A program made the translations under genes and the position numbers. This document shows positions 47,609 through 58,219 of a stretch of 64,000 nucleotides of DNA, piece by piece. Numbering within the stretch: the stretch's first letter is position 1; each line of letters begins with the position of its first letter. The stretch is from Pseudoneurospora amorphoporcata (lineage: Eukaryota > Ascomycota > Sordariomycetes > Sordariales > Sordariaceae): contig MU859135.1 of assembly GCA_033297205.1 (NCBI GenBank), positions 62,001 through 126,000 on the forward strand, read 5' to 3'. The notes below the pieces were generated by a model. That model saw only the letters and a program-made list of their open reading frames with translations, was not told the origin of the DNA and searched no databases.

Positions 47609-48646
47609 ATGTCCTCACCAATACCCTCAACACCATCACCACTCGATGCCGAGATCGAATCCCTCAAAGCCAAAAGTAACTTTCTCCCTCCACTCTCTCC
47701 CAATTATTTACTAAAACAAGTATTAGTAACAACCCTCAAATCCCACCTCCGCATCCAAACCTCCACCATCCTCTCCTCCCCTTCTGTCTCTTCCCTCCTC
47801 TCCAACCCTCCCTCCTCCTCGCAACTCAAACAAAAAGGCATCACCCCAACCATCCTCAAATCTCTCCGCCACTATGCCTCTCTCCAAAAAGCTCACAACC
47901 AACAATCCCTTTACCGGACTTGCGCCACCATCACCACCTTCCGCGTGCAAGACCCGGATCCGAACGCGGTAGACGGCGGAGCGGTGCTGGGGTTGAGGAT
48001 AGAGGTTTTTGCCAGGGGCAGGTTTATGAGGCCTTATTATGTCTTGATGAATCGGGCTTGCGCTGGCCCGGGTGGTCGCAAAGAAAAGAAGAAGAAGAAG
48101 AAGAAGAACAAGAATCAGGGCAAATACGCAACCTGGCTACGAGTCCACAGACATACCATCCCCCCCTGCGTCCCCCTTTCCGGACTCGCAGCGCGCCATC
48201 TACCCGCTCCACCATCACGAGAAGAGGAGGATGAAGGAAGGGAGCAGGACCTGGCAAAGTTTGCCAGACGCCTACGGCGAGAACTAGTTCGTTACCACCA
48301 CCGTCTGGCAACCATCACTGATCTACGGAGAGCCATTCTCGCTGAAGATGAACCAAGAACAAACGCAAACAAAATCCAAGACGTCACCCCCGCCGACGCC
48401 GAAGCGAAGCAAATCACTATCGAGTGGGAAGATGGTCAGACGGGGAGGTTGGTCATGGGTGATGACGGGGAGATTCTAAAGGTTGTTGCGCTTACCGGCA
48501 GTGGTGGTGGGCAAGGAAACGGAAGTGCAAGTGGGCGGGATCGAGAAGTGGTTAGGGAGTTGGTTGGGCAGGCGAAGAGGGTGGAGGATGTTGTTAGGAG
48601 GTTGGCTGTCACAGGAAGTAAGGCGGCGGAGGCGGCGGCTGCTTGA
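47609..48646 (+). CDS. mcm21: Kinetochore protein CENP-O/Mcm21 homologue
   Basis: Exons 47609-47675 and 47727-48646 give 328 residues. The 51-base intron (GTAACT donor, TACTAAAAC branch, ATTAG acceptor) is inferred because its removal restores the coiled coil AEIESLKAK-ITTLKSHLRIQT; unspliced, the frame also stays open. After the coil, the RWD-type CENP-O core is visible: TTFRVQDPDPNAVDGGAVLG, RIEVFARGRFMRPYYVLMNR, WLRVHRHTIPPCVPLSGLA and FARRLRRELVRYHHRL. CENP-O/Mcm21 belongs to the COMA part of the inner kinetochore and works with Ctf19/CENP-P at centromeric chromatin. A run of Lys (KEKKKKKKKNKNQ) interrupts the core loop. An upstream in-frame ATG at 47483 exists, but the 47609 start gives a normal N-terminus. 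Confidence 0.85.
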   Translation: MSSPIPSTPSPLDAEIESLKAKSNFLPPLSPNYLLKQVLVTTLKSHLRIQTSTILSSPSVSSLLSNPPSSSQLKQKGITPTILKSLRHYASLQKAHNQQSLYRTCATITTFRVQDPDPNAVDGGAVLGLRIEVFARGRFMRPYYVLMNRACAGPGGRKEKKKKKKKNKNQGKYATWLRVHRHTIPPCVPLSGLAARHLPAPPSREEEDEGREQDLAKFARRLRRELVRYHHRLATITDLRRAILAEDEPRTNANKIQDVTPADAEAKQITIEWEDGQTGRLVMGDDGEILKVVALTGSGGGQGNGSASGRDREVVRELVGQAKRVEDVVRRLAVTGSKAAEAAAA

Positions 48647-49601
48647 GGAACGTATTCCTGCTTGATAGGGGAGTGTATAAAAGCAGAGCAAGGATTGATA
48701 CCCACGGGAATAAAAAGCATGACTACCTTACCTACTGTTCAGCAAATTACACTTTTTGTATTCTCAGCTTCGGTTTCGGGCACCCGCACCAGCACCAGCA
48801 CCAGCATCAGCGCCCACCTTGGTAGGGGATCTTCTCCCACCCTTTCCCCTCCACATGCCTTTTAGGTTGCAAAGCGGCGCTACACCCACAGATCGAAAGG
48901 AATGGGGAAAGGCTCGGCCCGGGTGGTGGAAGGGGACACAGCGTGCCAGTCCAACAACTAACTCTGTCGGTGACTGGACGTACTCGGACCTGGGAAAGGT
49001 AGGACGAGCCGTGGTTTGGCGGCTGGTTATCCATCCCATCTTGGTACGACGTTGACGTTTCTGTTGTGGAATGTTTTTTTTTCTTTTTTTTCCTGGGTGA
49101 TCATGGTTACGTGGGTGAGTGAGTGATGTTCCGGGGGGTCTGAAGAGGTGTGGTGTGGTAATATCTAACTGGTATGCATCTCATGAGGAAGGGTTTAGGC
49201 GTTCGTTAAGAGTTGGTTCTTATGTAGTATAAAATAGCAGAAACCGAAATAAGCTCATAGTTTATATCAAGCAAGTATAACGTTGAAGTACGGGCAAAAG
49301 AAACCAGAGACGATCATTGACAAAGTGTAGGATAAACGAGAAGTGTATTAAACTTTTACCCCCATCAGAGGCCATAAATACAAAAGTTATCGATCATTAC
49401 AAGTGGCTCATCTCTCTAAGCTACCAAGTAGTCCAAATCGCCAAATTAAACCAAGAAAAAGAATCTGCTCCAAGTACTCTTTTGTCCCAAATCCCCTTCC
49501 CTCCTTGCTCTTCCTGACTGAAACCAAAAATTCTCTCATTACTGTATACCCCTCCCCACACCCCCTGGTCATAACAACATAAACCTCGCAACCTAAAGCA
49601 C
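48647..49601. other. Intergenic between convergent genes
   Basis: This holds the 3' ends of the CENP-O gene (plus) and the Pro-rich GPI protein gene (minus). It includes a short CAGCAC-type repeat near 48785-48815. No gene is seen. Confidence 0.7.
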
Positions 49602-49858
49602 CTAGAGAAGTGCAGCAACCGCAGCAATAACAGCCAACACACCACCAGCGTGATGAGCGCGTTCGACCGAAGCGCCAGCAGTGACGACAGGTCCAGGGCT
49701 GGTGGTAGCAGTCGGAGGTGGGGAACCACCGCCGCCGGAGCCAGATCCGGTAGGCTTAGTGGGAGATGGACCGGAAGTATGCGGTGGCGGCGGAGCAGCG
49801 GATGTGGTTGGGTTGCCGGGCGAGGGATGTGTTGAGGCGGGAGGAGCTGGAGGGGCAT

Positions 49859-49889
<31 letters not shown>

Positions 49890-50498
49890 ACCACCACCGG
49901 TGCTGGCGGGGGGCGCTGGGGGAGGAGGGGGTGGTGGCGGAGGAGGAGGAGGTCCGGATGATGCGGGAGGTGCAGGAGGAGCACCTGATGAAGCGGGGGG
50001 AGCAGGAGGGGCAGGAGGGGCACCTGATGAGGCCGGGGGTGCGGGTGGCGGCGGAGGAGGCGCCGGGGGACTGCCAGACGACGCTGGAGGAGCCGGTGGT
50101 GGCGGAGGAGGAGGAGGAGGAGGAGGAGAGCCGGTAGAAGCTGGAGGTGCCGGGGGAGGTGGAGGCGGCGGTGGCGGCGCAGGACCTCCGGAACTTATAG
50201 GGCAGACGGTGGTGCTGACCGGAATAGTCACGGTGGTGACCACGGTGCTATGATCCGGGCATGAGGTAACAGCAGGCGGGCAGCTGGTGATGGTATGGAC
50301 TGCCGTGGTATAGACGGTACTTGTCGTCCACTGGCCCTCGCCACCCTTATCGGGACCACCGGCAGCGGTGGTGGTAGGGGACGGGGCCGGAGGATAGCTG
50401 ACGGTGCCGGCACCCCATGATGCAAAGATGGAAGAGACGTCGCCGTAGTGGGCCGACACCGAGGCCGCACAGGCAAGGGCAAAGGTGGTAGTCTTCAT
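49602..50498 (-). CDS. Pro-rich GPI-anchored secreted protein
   Basis: An intronless gene of 298 codons. A signal peptide covers about residues 1-16 (MKTTTFALACAASVSA). A short N-terminal domain is followed by a module of about 45 residues (TTSTVYTTAVHTITSCPPAV, then VVTTVTIPVSTTVCPIS) that closely matches the two modules in the chitinase at 11344-14771. Next comes about 120 residues of polyproline blocks separated by APPASSG/APPASTG spacers and a Gly run. The C-terminus (HHAGGVLAVIAAVAALL) is a GPI-anchor signal. It is most likely a structural, O-glycosylated wall or membrane-surface protein with no catalytic domain. The polyproline part is repetitive in DNA (GGTGGCGGAGGAGG-type on the plus strand). 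Confidence 0.85.
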
Positions 50499-52424
50499 CC
50501 TCCTTGTTCCGGCTACGAATGGTAGAGATTGGCTTGAGGAACGATCTTGGTAGGAAGAGAGGAGTGAGTGACTTGAACGTGAGTGGATGATGGAGTTGGT
50601 GATACTGAGTGATGGCCCGAGAATCCCAGATGTGGGAAGGAAGGGGCCCTTTTTAAGTTACCGTGGTATCTGCTTCCCGTACCCGCCTCCTTCTTGTGTA
50701 ATGCCAGAGAAACATGGCAAGGCAGCACAAAGAACGTTGGTCAGCCGCTTGGAGAATCCAAAGGCGTGGTTGGGCCCCACGGCGACCGGCGAGAGACCAA
50801 GCGGACTGAAAGTCACAACTGGGGAACCCGGACACGGACGACAGCTGACGGGACACAAAGAGGCGCCGCGTTACTGCGTACACTGACAGCAGGTGAACGG
50901 GTCGGCCTGGGCGGCTAAACGGGCGACAGTATAGACCGAGTGTCTCAAAATCATATAGAACGGTCTGCGGCGTATGAAAGAGAGACCGGACTAAAGGTGG
51001 TGCGCCTGAGAATACCTGGCAAAACAGCTCTCGGGTTACACATTGGTTCAGGATCAGAACTCAGACGCAGCCTGGATATCCATGAGGCGTTCTCCCCTGA
51101 TCCACCCGAGTTCGACTGGAGATTGATTCCTGTTCTCTGCGCAAGGTCAGTGATTTTTCCATGACAATTCCAAACGGGGAAGAATTTGAAAGTATAGCCT
51201 CAACGTCCAGTCAACAGATGCAGCCATCAGCTGTGGTGTCTCTTCCCCTGCATTTTTTTCTGCATTTTCTTGGTGTTCAGCCATGTGCCGGCAGTCAGCA
51301 CGTTCCCGCCCGCACGTACTTACGGCAAGCCATGTTCGTTCTGTGTGCACATTACTTTATGCTAGAGGTGAGGCGGGGACGATCGATGACAGACGGGATC
51401 TTGGAGTTCTCAACGAGTGGTTAATCTGAGATGACCCTTTTTGGTCCAACTGGAGGCGGCACGAGCTGAGTTGTGATGTACTCAAGCGGAAACATCGTAT
51501 ATGCGGCAGATCGTGTCCGGTACTTGGGCAAAAGACGGGTATGATGCAAGGGCTCGCACGCTTGTGATTGACTTGTTCAGTTCAGGTTGCTCGGCCTCCT
51601 CAGTCTGTCGTCGCACCAACGAGTGGAAATGAGAGGTTTCTGGGTAGATATTGAGAAGAAGGTAAACAGCAGGACGTTTACACAAACACCAAGGAGATGC
51701 CTGCATTTGTGTGATTGCCTTAGGAAGGGAAGACCGTGGGAGAAGAAGAGACAATAGATGGGTTTGTATGGTAAAATATGGGTTAGATATAGATGATGGA
51801 GGACCACAGTCCTGTCTTGGTCATGTTGATTGGGGATACACCGTGGTTCGACCTTGAAACATGGCGGTGGCCACAAGTCCGTTTTGGGAAGAAGATGGAA
51901 GACAGCGAAGATGTGGTGGTGATTGGATTGACTCGGGTGGTGGTGGTGATGTTTTGGTAATGGAAGTGCAGGAGAGACACAGCTGCAGCGAGTTGATGGA
52001 GATGCAGCTTGTTGCGGGGAAGATGTGTGGTGTATGTGCCACATTTGTGGCTGCAGGTTGAGGTGGCTTTGATCCTCGCTGTAATGCGCTGCCTGCCGGG
52101 AGGTATGAGATTGCCCCCGGCATCAAGGTACCTGTCATTCGACCCGATTGAGCTCTCAAATGTTTGGTTTGGGACAGCTTTCAATTGTAAATGCCCTGTT
52201 TGATATTCAGCTCCAGCGCTTGCAGTGGACCCCTCAAGGATCCCCAGGAGTCTTCTGGGCGTTTCAAGCAGCGTGACGTCGCTTCAACCTTCCCGTCTTT
52301 CTTGTCAACTTTCAACACCTCCAAATCTCCGGTCCCGAAATCTGAAAAACAAGTCTGAAATCTCGAGGTCTCACTGCTTCAACAACATAGCAAAACAAGA
52401 AAGGAACTTGCCGTTAGGGACGGC
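50499..52424. other. Intergenic, divergent promoters
   Basis: This lies between the starts of the Pro-rich GPI gene (minus) and the MFS transporter gene (plus). Frames of up to about 155 codons (51577-52044 minus) carry no motif. No RNA gene is recognised. Confidence 0.6.
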
Positions 52425-53984
52425 ATGACGACGCCCGTCGAACCCGCCACTCGCAAGAGGGTCCTAAAAGTCATCTTCTTTTCTTTGTTGCTTGACTTGG
52501 TACGTACCTACCGTACTCGACTCTCTCCGAGACGGCGAAAGTTCAAGATGACCAACTAGAATGTCAAACAACAGATATCATTTACCTTTATTCTTCCACT
52601 TTTCCCAAAGCTACTCGAATTCTACCGCAACGTCGAAGCTCCCCTCGACCCTTCGGCCCCGCCATCCAAGACCCTTCTCTCCAGTGTCTTGGGCTACCTA
52701 AACACTTACAAAGCCTCCTTTGCGCGACCAATTGACTCGCGATATGACATTGTTCTGCTCGGAGGTGCCTTGGGGAGTCTCTTTTCGTATGTGACACCCT
52801 CGATCAACCCTCTTAAATGCTATCTATAAGGTACCTTCCGCTAACAGTCCGTCTTATTCTTGCCCAGCCTCCTCCAAGCCATCGCCTCCCCCATAATCGG
52901 CCACTTCTCCGATCGCTATGGCCGCCGCACTGCCCTCCTCCTCAGCATGACGGGCAACATCCTCTCGGTGCTCCTCTGGGTAATGGCCACCGATTTCCGC
53001 ACCTTCCTCGCCTCGCGCATCATCGGCGGTCTCTCCGAAGGCAACGTCCAGCTGGCCACGGCCATCGCAACCGACATCTCGGACCCTTCCAAGCGCGGCT
53101 CGACCATGGCCCTCATCGGTGCCTGTTTTTCCATCGCCTTCACTTTCGGTCCCGCGCTGGGCGCCTGGCTGAGCACCTTTAGCACTGTGGCTGCCAACCC
53201 CTTCGCGACGGCCGCCGGCGTTTCTCTGACTCTGATCGTTGTTGAGACGATATACCTCTACTTCTGTCTGCCCGAGACGCTACCTGCTCTGACCCAGAAT
53301 ACTCAACCTACCGGCGTGCAGACCAATGGCACTGAAACCGAAGAGAAGAAACCAGCAACGACAACCATCCCCGTGGCCGTCCACCGCACAAACTCCCACT
53401 TCCTCCTCAACTTCACCCACCTCTCCTTCCTCCTCTTCTTCTCCGGCATGGAATTCTCCCTCCCCTTCATGACCTACGACCTCTTCGGCTATGACTCCTC
53501 CAAGAACGGTCGTCTGCTCGGTTTCGTCGGCCTGATCGCCTCTCTCCTCCAAGGCGGCGTCACGCGTCGCCTGCCTCCTCTCCTTTCTGTGAGGATCGGC
53601 GTAGTCGCTTGCTTGCTGGCGTTCATCATGCTCGGCCGTATCACTTCTGTGCTTGGGCTCTACGGCGCTGCTACGTTATTGGCAACGACGTCAGCGACGG
53701 TTGTCACGGGCTTGAATGCCCTCAGCAGCTTCGAGTCGCATGAGGGTGAGAGGGGCGGGAAGTTGGGCATGTTGAGGAGTTGGGGACAGCTTGGTAGGGG
53801 ACTGGGGCCGGTATTGTTTACGAGTGTTTATTGGTGGGCGGGCAGGGAGGTTGCGTATGGGATTGGTGCTTTGGGGATGAGTTGGGTGGCCATGTTGGTC
53901 ATGTATACGCTTAGGACGCCGCCGGGGAGTGAGAAGGTGAAGACTGCTGCTAAGATGATGGCGGATGAGAAGAAGGAGTTGTAA
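52425..53984 (+). CDS. Major facilitator superfamily transporter (DHA1/MFSD10-like)
   Basis: Three exons, 52425-52499, 52575-52786 and 52868-53984, give 467 residues. The introns are 75 bases (GTACGT...CAG, phase 0) and 81 bases (GTATGT...CCCAG, phase 2). The first helix spans the first splice (KVIFFSLLLDL-ISFTFILPLFP). The loop 2-3 signature GHFSDRYGRRTALLL is a clear MFS motif A. Helix 4-5 sequences (RIIGGLSEGNVQLATAIATD) resemble the DHA1/tetracycline-carrier type. About twelve helices are visible, with a charged central loop near TEEKKPATTTIP. It is probably a proton antiporter of a small organic molecule; the substrate is not predictable. The splicing is supported because each join keeps frame and restores family sequence. 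Confidence 0.92.
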
Positions 53985-55014
53985 AACGTGGGTGTTTTTG
54001 TATACATGGAGAAAAATTGCACATAACTTGTACAAGTGCTGGATTTGGATAATCCATAAGTTTGGTTGGTGTACGATAGACTGGAGCATCTGTATGTTCG
54101 TTATATCGATAAGTGTCAGTATTGGCATGAGACATATTTCGATGTCCTCACGCCATCTCATGAACTGCTTGCAATTTCTTGGCCTTCCTTCTCCTCTGAC
54201 ATATTGTACAGTCCACTACTGGTATGTTTGTTGGTTCAAGGTCTCTGGTTAACCTTCGCAGGCGTTTACATGTCTAATCAACCTATTTCGTTTTATAACC
54301 AATGCTTGATCTTACCCTAATTTTGGCTGTTTCCGAAATTCGATATACCATATGGAATCTTGTTAACACCTTTCCGATCCGTACCTGGCCAATAAACCTT
54401 GTCCTTGTGAGGTTTAGGACTGAGGCAATTCGGGTGAGATCTCGTCCAGTATGTTAGGTTAAGAGTACCGGACTATCATACAAACTAGCGTTAGATCGTA
54501 CCATCAATTTCGTCACCGTTCTTCGGTACTTGAGGTGCAATAATTACACCATGATGGACAACTGACTATGTCGACAAAAGAAGAAAAACTTGGCCATCCT
54601 ACTTATACTATTACACGGAGATAGATAGAAAATCTCATCACCATCCATTCACAACCTCCCGACCCTTCGCACAGGAAGACTACCTCTAGCAGAATACTGA
54701 TCTTTCTTTTATCTTTCGAAAATATCGTCATCATCATCTGGTACTTCATGACCATCCGAATGGTCCATAGCATGACACATCACCATCAAAACATCACCAG
54801 TAAACAACAACAACAACAACAATAGCCAAATCAAACAGATTAACCACCTACACACCAAGTATGTATTCTAGGCACGCACGCATGCGCGTGCGCAGGACAA
54901 GTGAACCGAGAACTGTATTTACAACGGTAGAGGGCCAAGATATAGCAAGAACTCAAAATAAAAAAACACAAGCCAAAAAGGAGATACCAAAAGCAAAAAA
55001 AGCAAAAGATGTGT
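53985..55014. other. Intergenic, MFS 3' flank
   Basis: AT-richer non-coding DNA with no coding frame of note. Its right end holds the RNA polymerase III stop signals of the tRNA gene. Confidence 0.7.
54995..55007 (-). terminator. RNA polymerase III terminator of tRNA-Arg
   Basis: On the minus strand a TTTT run lies 7 bases past the tRNA 3' end and a seven-T run follows shortly after. T runs of this kind stop RNA polymerase III. Confidence 0.75.
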
Positions 55015-55086
55015 CGACCCGCCCCAGACTCGAACTGGGAATCTACGGATTAGAAGTCCGGCGAGTTACCATTTCTCTAGCGGGCC
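55015..55086 (-). tRNA. tRNA-Arg (anticodon UCU), intronless
   Basis: 72 bases fold as a cloverleaf: acceptor GGCCCGC/GCGGGTC with discriminator G, D arm GAG/CTC with GGTAA in the loop, anticodon loop CTTCTAA (anticodon TCT), variable AGATT, and T arm CCCAG/CTGGG with loop TTCGAGT. The anticodon stem has four good pairs plus a C-U mismatch at its base. Internal A and B boxes are present. It decodes AGA. Confidence 0.95.
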
Positions 55087-55684
55087 TTTTCCTTGTGTTG
55101 GTTTTGGAAGAGACACTGGTTCATGGGTTTACAATGGAAGGTGCTTGGGGCGTTGGGTGGGAGACACAAACAGGCAGGCAGGCAGGCAGGCAAGTTGGGA
55201 TGGGATGAAAGACGCGGAAGCAGCTTGGCGGGTTAGATGGGGAAGGCACAGGAGGCTGGTGGGTAGAAGGGAGGAAGTTTGCTTGCGAAGTGAAGTGGAC
55301 GACGACGCGGAGGTTCAAGGTTCATGGCATCATTGGCATGAGAAGTGGAAAGCTTGAGTGAGGATGGTTTCCTATTTGGATTATAATTGCTTATGTTGAT
55401 ACGTCCAAGGGGTGCTATAAAACTATCGTTGCCGGTATCTCGGTCGAGATCCTTTCGTACAACAACACCACTCAACCAACAACGTAGAATAAGGCGGAAA
55501 TTTTTGAGTAAACAAGAGGGAATCATAAAACCTATAAAACCGAGAGAACCTATAAATAAATGAAACCAATATGGACCCCATATCCTTCCCCATATCATTA
55601 GACCGAACGAAGAACGACCGCCGTGAACCACACAAATAGTCACACCCACACCCACGCATGTTTGCCATACTCATACGGCACCAC
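55087..55684. other. Intergenic between tRNA-Arg and ipi1
   Basis: Non-coding DNA with a CAGG tetranucleotide run near 55172-55193. It contains the upstream side of the tRNA gene and the 3' flank of ipi1. No gene is seen. Confidence 0.7.
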
Positions 55685-56935
55685 CTAAGCCTCCACCACC
55701 TCAACCTCCTCAACCCTGTCCTGCTCCTGCTCCTCCACAAACTTCTTCGCCCCCTCCTCCTCCGCAGCCGCCGTCCTCAGAACCTTATCCAATACCGACG
55801 CCGCCCTCCCAATCACACCCCCTTCCTGCTTCGCGCCCATGACGCCCGTCTTGATCGCCGCCCTCCACTTCCTCTCAAAAACCTGCTGCCTCGAGATCCT
55901 ATCGGGGTACATCTCGCCATCCTCATCCCTCTGCGCGCCCCACAGATTCAGATACGCAAACGGGTTCGGGATCGTCGGCATGCGATAGATACTATCCCAA
56001 TACCTCTGCTCGTCATACGGCAGTGGGGTCTCCGGTCTGAACCCGGCCTCTAAAAACTTGGCGAGGATGGTGATCTGTTTGGCTTGCGCTTCGCCGTTCT
56101 TTTTGGACACTTTGTTGAGCGAGGTCTTGGTTGCGCTGGTCCAGCCTTTGACGGATAAAGTGGAGGCTACACTGGGGTTCCAGCCTAGCATCGACGAAAA
56201 AGAGTTGAGCGTTTTGAGCCAGCCGCCCGGGCAGGACACGGTCTCGTCGGGGCAAACTTCGATGAGCCAGTCGAGAACGGATAAAGTGTCGGAGCGGATG
56301 TCGGTCGAGAGATGGGTCATGCCGCCGCGGATGTACATGAGAATCTTTTCCACGTGGGGCGCGACGTCGGAGGGCGGGAGGGCGCGCAGCAGCTTGAGGA
56401 AGTTGGTGCGCACGTTGGCGACGGAGTCGGTGATGAGCGGCAAAAGCTTGGTGAGCAGGTTGGGCACGCCGACCGGGTTGAAGATGGGCTTGGAGGAGAG
56501 GTCCTTGGTTAGTTGGACCAGGGCTTCTTGGCGCAGCTTGTCGGATTTGGAGTTGATGGCTTGGTTGAGGTGTTGCTTGAAGAGGCCGACGAGGTCGACG
56601 CCGTCGAGGGCGGCGAGGGTGTGTTGGTTTACGACGATGGCTGGGAGGTAGTTAGCAAGTGTATCGATGAGGAGAAGTGAGATAAGTGATGACCCACATT
56701 TGGACTTGAAACTCGTGTCGGTAAAGTTGGCTGCTTTCGCTTTGGCCTTGCCGACCTTCAACTTGGCTTTCTATTGTGATGATCATGGGTGTTAGTGAGC
56801 GTGTCCGATAATGGGACACATGATAAAGCCAGGGGCCGCAACAGCAGCACCCCCCTGATCATTACAAATGGATGAAAAATGACATACGTTAAAGTCCTTC
56901 TTCTTCTCCCTCTTTTTCTTGTCGCTGGAACCCAT
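55685..56935 (-). CDS. ipi1: Pre-rRNA-processing protein Ipi1 (Rix1 complex)
   Basis: Three exons, 56935-56888, 56770-56698 and 56640-55685, give 358 residues. The N-terminus MGSSDKKKREKKKDFN-KAKLKVGKAK is the conserved basic start of Ipi1, and FTDTSFKSKSIVVNQH reads through the second splice (branch GCTAAC, acceptor CCCAG). The body is helical ARM/HEAT-type repeat (SDKLRQEALVQLTKDLSS, LTKLLPLITDSVANVRTNFL, DIRSDTLSVLDWLIEVCP). The C-terminus is acidic. Ipi1 (TEX10 in animals) acts with Rix1 and Ipi3 in the nucleolus and nucleoplasm to process ITS2 and prepare pre-60S particles for the Rea1 ATPase. The length is normal for the fungal family. It is head to head with the dynein light chain gene. 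Confidence 0.93.
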
Positions 56936-57379
56936 TTTGACGATATTTGATGGATATGAATCTAAACGGTAGTTAGACGCACACTGTCTTCTTATCAATG
57001 ATTGATATGGGAAAACTCACCTTGGCCCTTTGTAAGTGTATCTGTGGTGAAGCGCAGAGTGAACGGACGAGGTGAGTTTGGAAATTTTAGCGGTGTAACG
57101 CGGCAAAATCTCTGGACTGCCAAGACCCTTGACAGCTGTCGGCCAGGGGTAACGGCATGGGTACCTTGCTGGGCAGCAAGTGGCCGGCCGCTGTTGCTGT
57201 TCGTTCGCTCGTTGCTTCTGGAGCTCACCGAAAACGAGCAAGGGACGGGAGCTCTCTCACAGCTCATCGATAGCTCATTGAATATCTTTTGCATTTCTGA
57301 AATAACAACCTTTTGCACTTGGGCAAACGAAAATACCCCAGTTAAGCACCTAATCCTCAAACTCTCAGACTAATTCACA
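56936..57379. promoter_or_regulatory. Bidirectional promoter between ipi1 and the Roadblock gene
   Basis: Only 444 bases separate the start codons of two divergent housekeeping genes, so both promoters and leaders lie here. No TATA box is evident and no regulatory motif is identified. Confidence 0.65.
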
Positions 57380-58219
57380 ATGTCAGACCCAACAGCAAGT
57401 CCCCCCCACCTTCCTCTCCCCTCTCAAAGCACATCACTAACAATTCCCCCAGTCACCCTCCCCATCCGCCCACCTCGAAGAGACTCTAGGCCGTCTCTCC
57501 AAGAAGCCCGGAGTCAAGGGCGCGATAGTCCTCGACCGCGCTTCCGGTGCCATCCTCAAAACCAGCGGTCAAATATCTTCAATCAGGAAAGCCAAGCCCC
57601 AACCACAGCAACCAGAACAGTCCTCCGAGCAGCAACCCATCACGGACCAGCAGGGGCCACTCTCACCTTCATTCCCTCCTGGCACCGCTACTGACACAAC
57701 TACTACCGATCCGGGAGTGGCTCCCGGTACGGCGGTGACTACGACGGGGGAGGAGGCTATTGCTGCGCAGCCAACGATGGTGTCTTCGGGGACGGGCATG
57801 GATGGTGATGTACACAGTGCTGGGGCAGGTTCCGGCGTGGCGGCTACAGGGAGTGCAGGCAGCAGCAGCAGCAGCAGCAGCGCAGCAGTGAGCGCCTATG
57901 ATCAGAACGTGGTAGAGCTCGCGGCGATGGTGTGGAGTTTTGTGTCGAATGCGGGCGAGTTTGTGCAGGAGTTGGATGGGGAGGTGAGTCTTTGTTTTTT
58001 TTTTTCTTCCTTGCCCCCTTCCCTTCGCTTCCCTTCAACCCAACCGAGGTTCTTGACTCTAGATGGAAGTCAGGTTTCGCGAAAAGCCTAAGCTGACGAC
58101 AATCCATTGCACAGGACGAGTTGAAACTCCTACGACTACGAACGAAAAAGCAGGAACTGGTAATCGTGCCCGATGCGAAATACTTGCTTGTCGTCTTTCA
58201 CGATACTCCTCCAGCATGA
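57380..58219 (+). CDS. Roadblock/LC7 dynein light chain with long internal insertion
   Basis: Three exons, 57380-57394, 57453-57983 and 58115-58219, give 216 residues. The first intron (58 bases) has a GC donor, ACA|GCAAGT, an ACTAAC branch and a CCCAG acceptor; exon 2 has no early ATG, so this exon is needed. The second intron (131 bases) is GTGAGT...ACAG. The LC7 fold is clear at both ends: SAHLEETLGRLSKKPGVKGA and IVLDRASGAILKTSGQISSI, then VVELAAMVWSFVSNAGEFVQ and ELDGEDELKLLRLRTKKQEL followed by VIVPDAKYLLVVFHDTP. Between them lie about 100 Gln/Pro/Thr/Gly/Ser-rich residues absent from the roughly 100-residue animal DYNLRB. The family binds dynein intermediate chain in the motor's cargo-binding base. 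Confidence 0.87.

Noticed and set aside
49681..50253. A Gly-rich 190-codon plus-strand frame
   Set aside because: It is the complement of the polyproline codons of the GPI protein; the minus-strand protein has both a signal peptide and a GPI signal.
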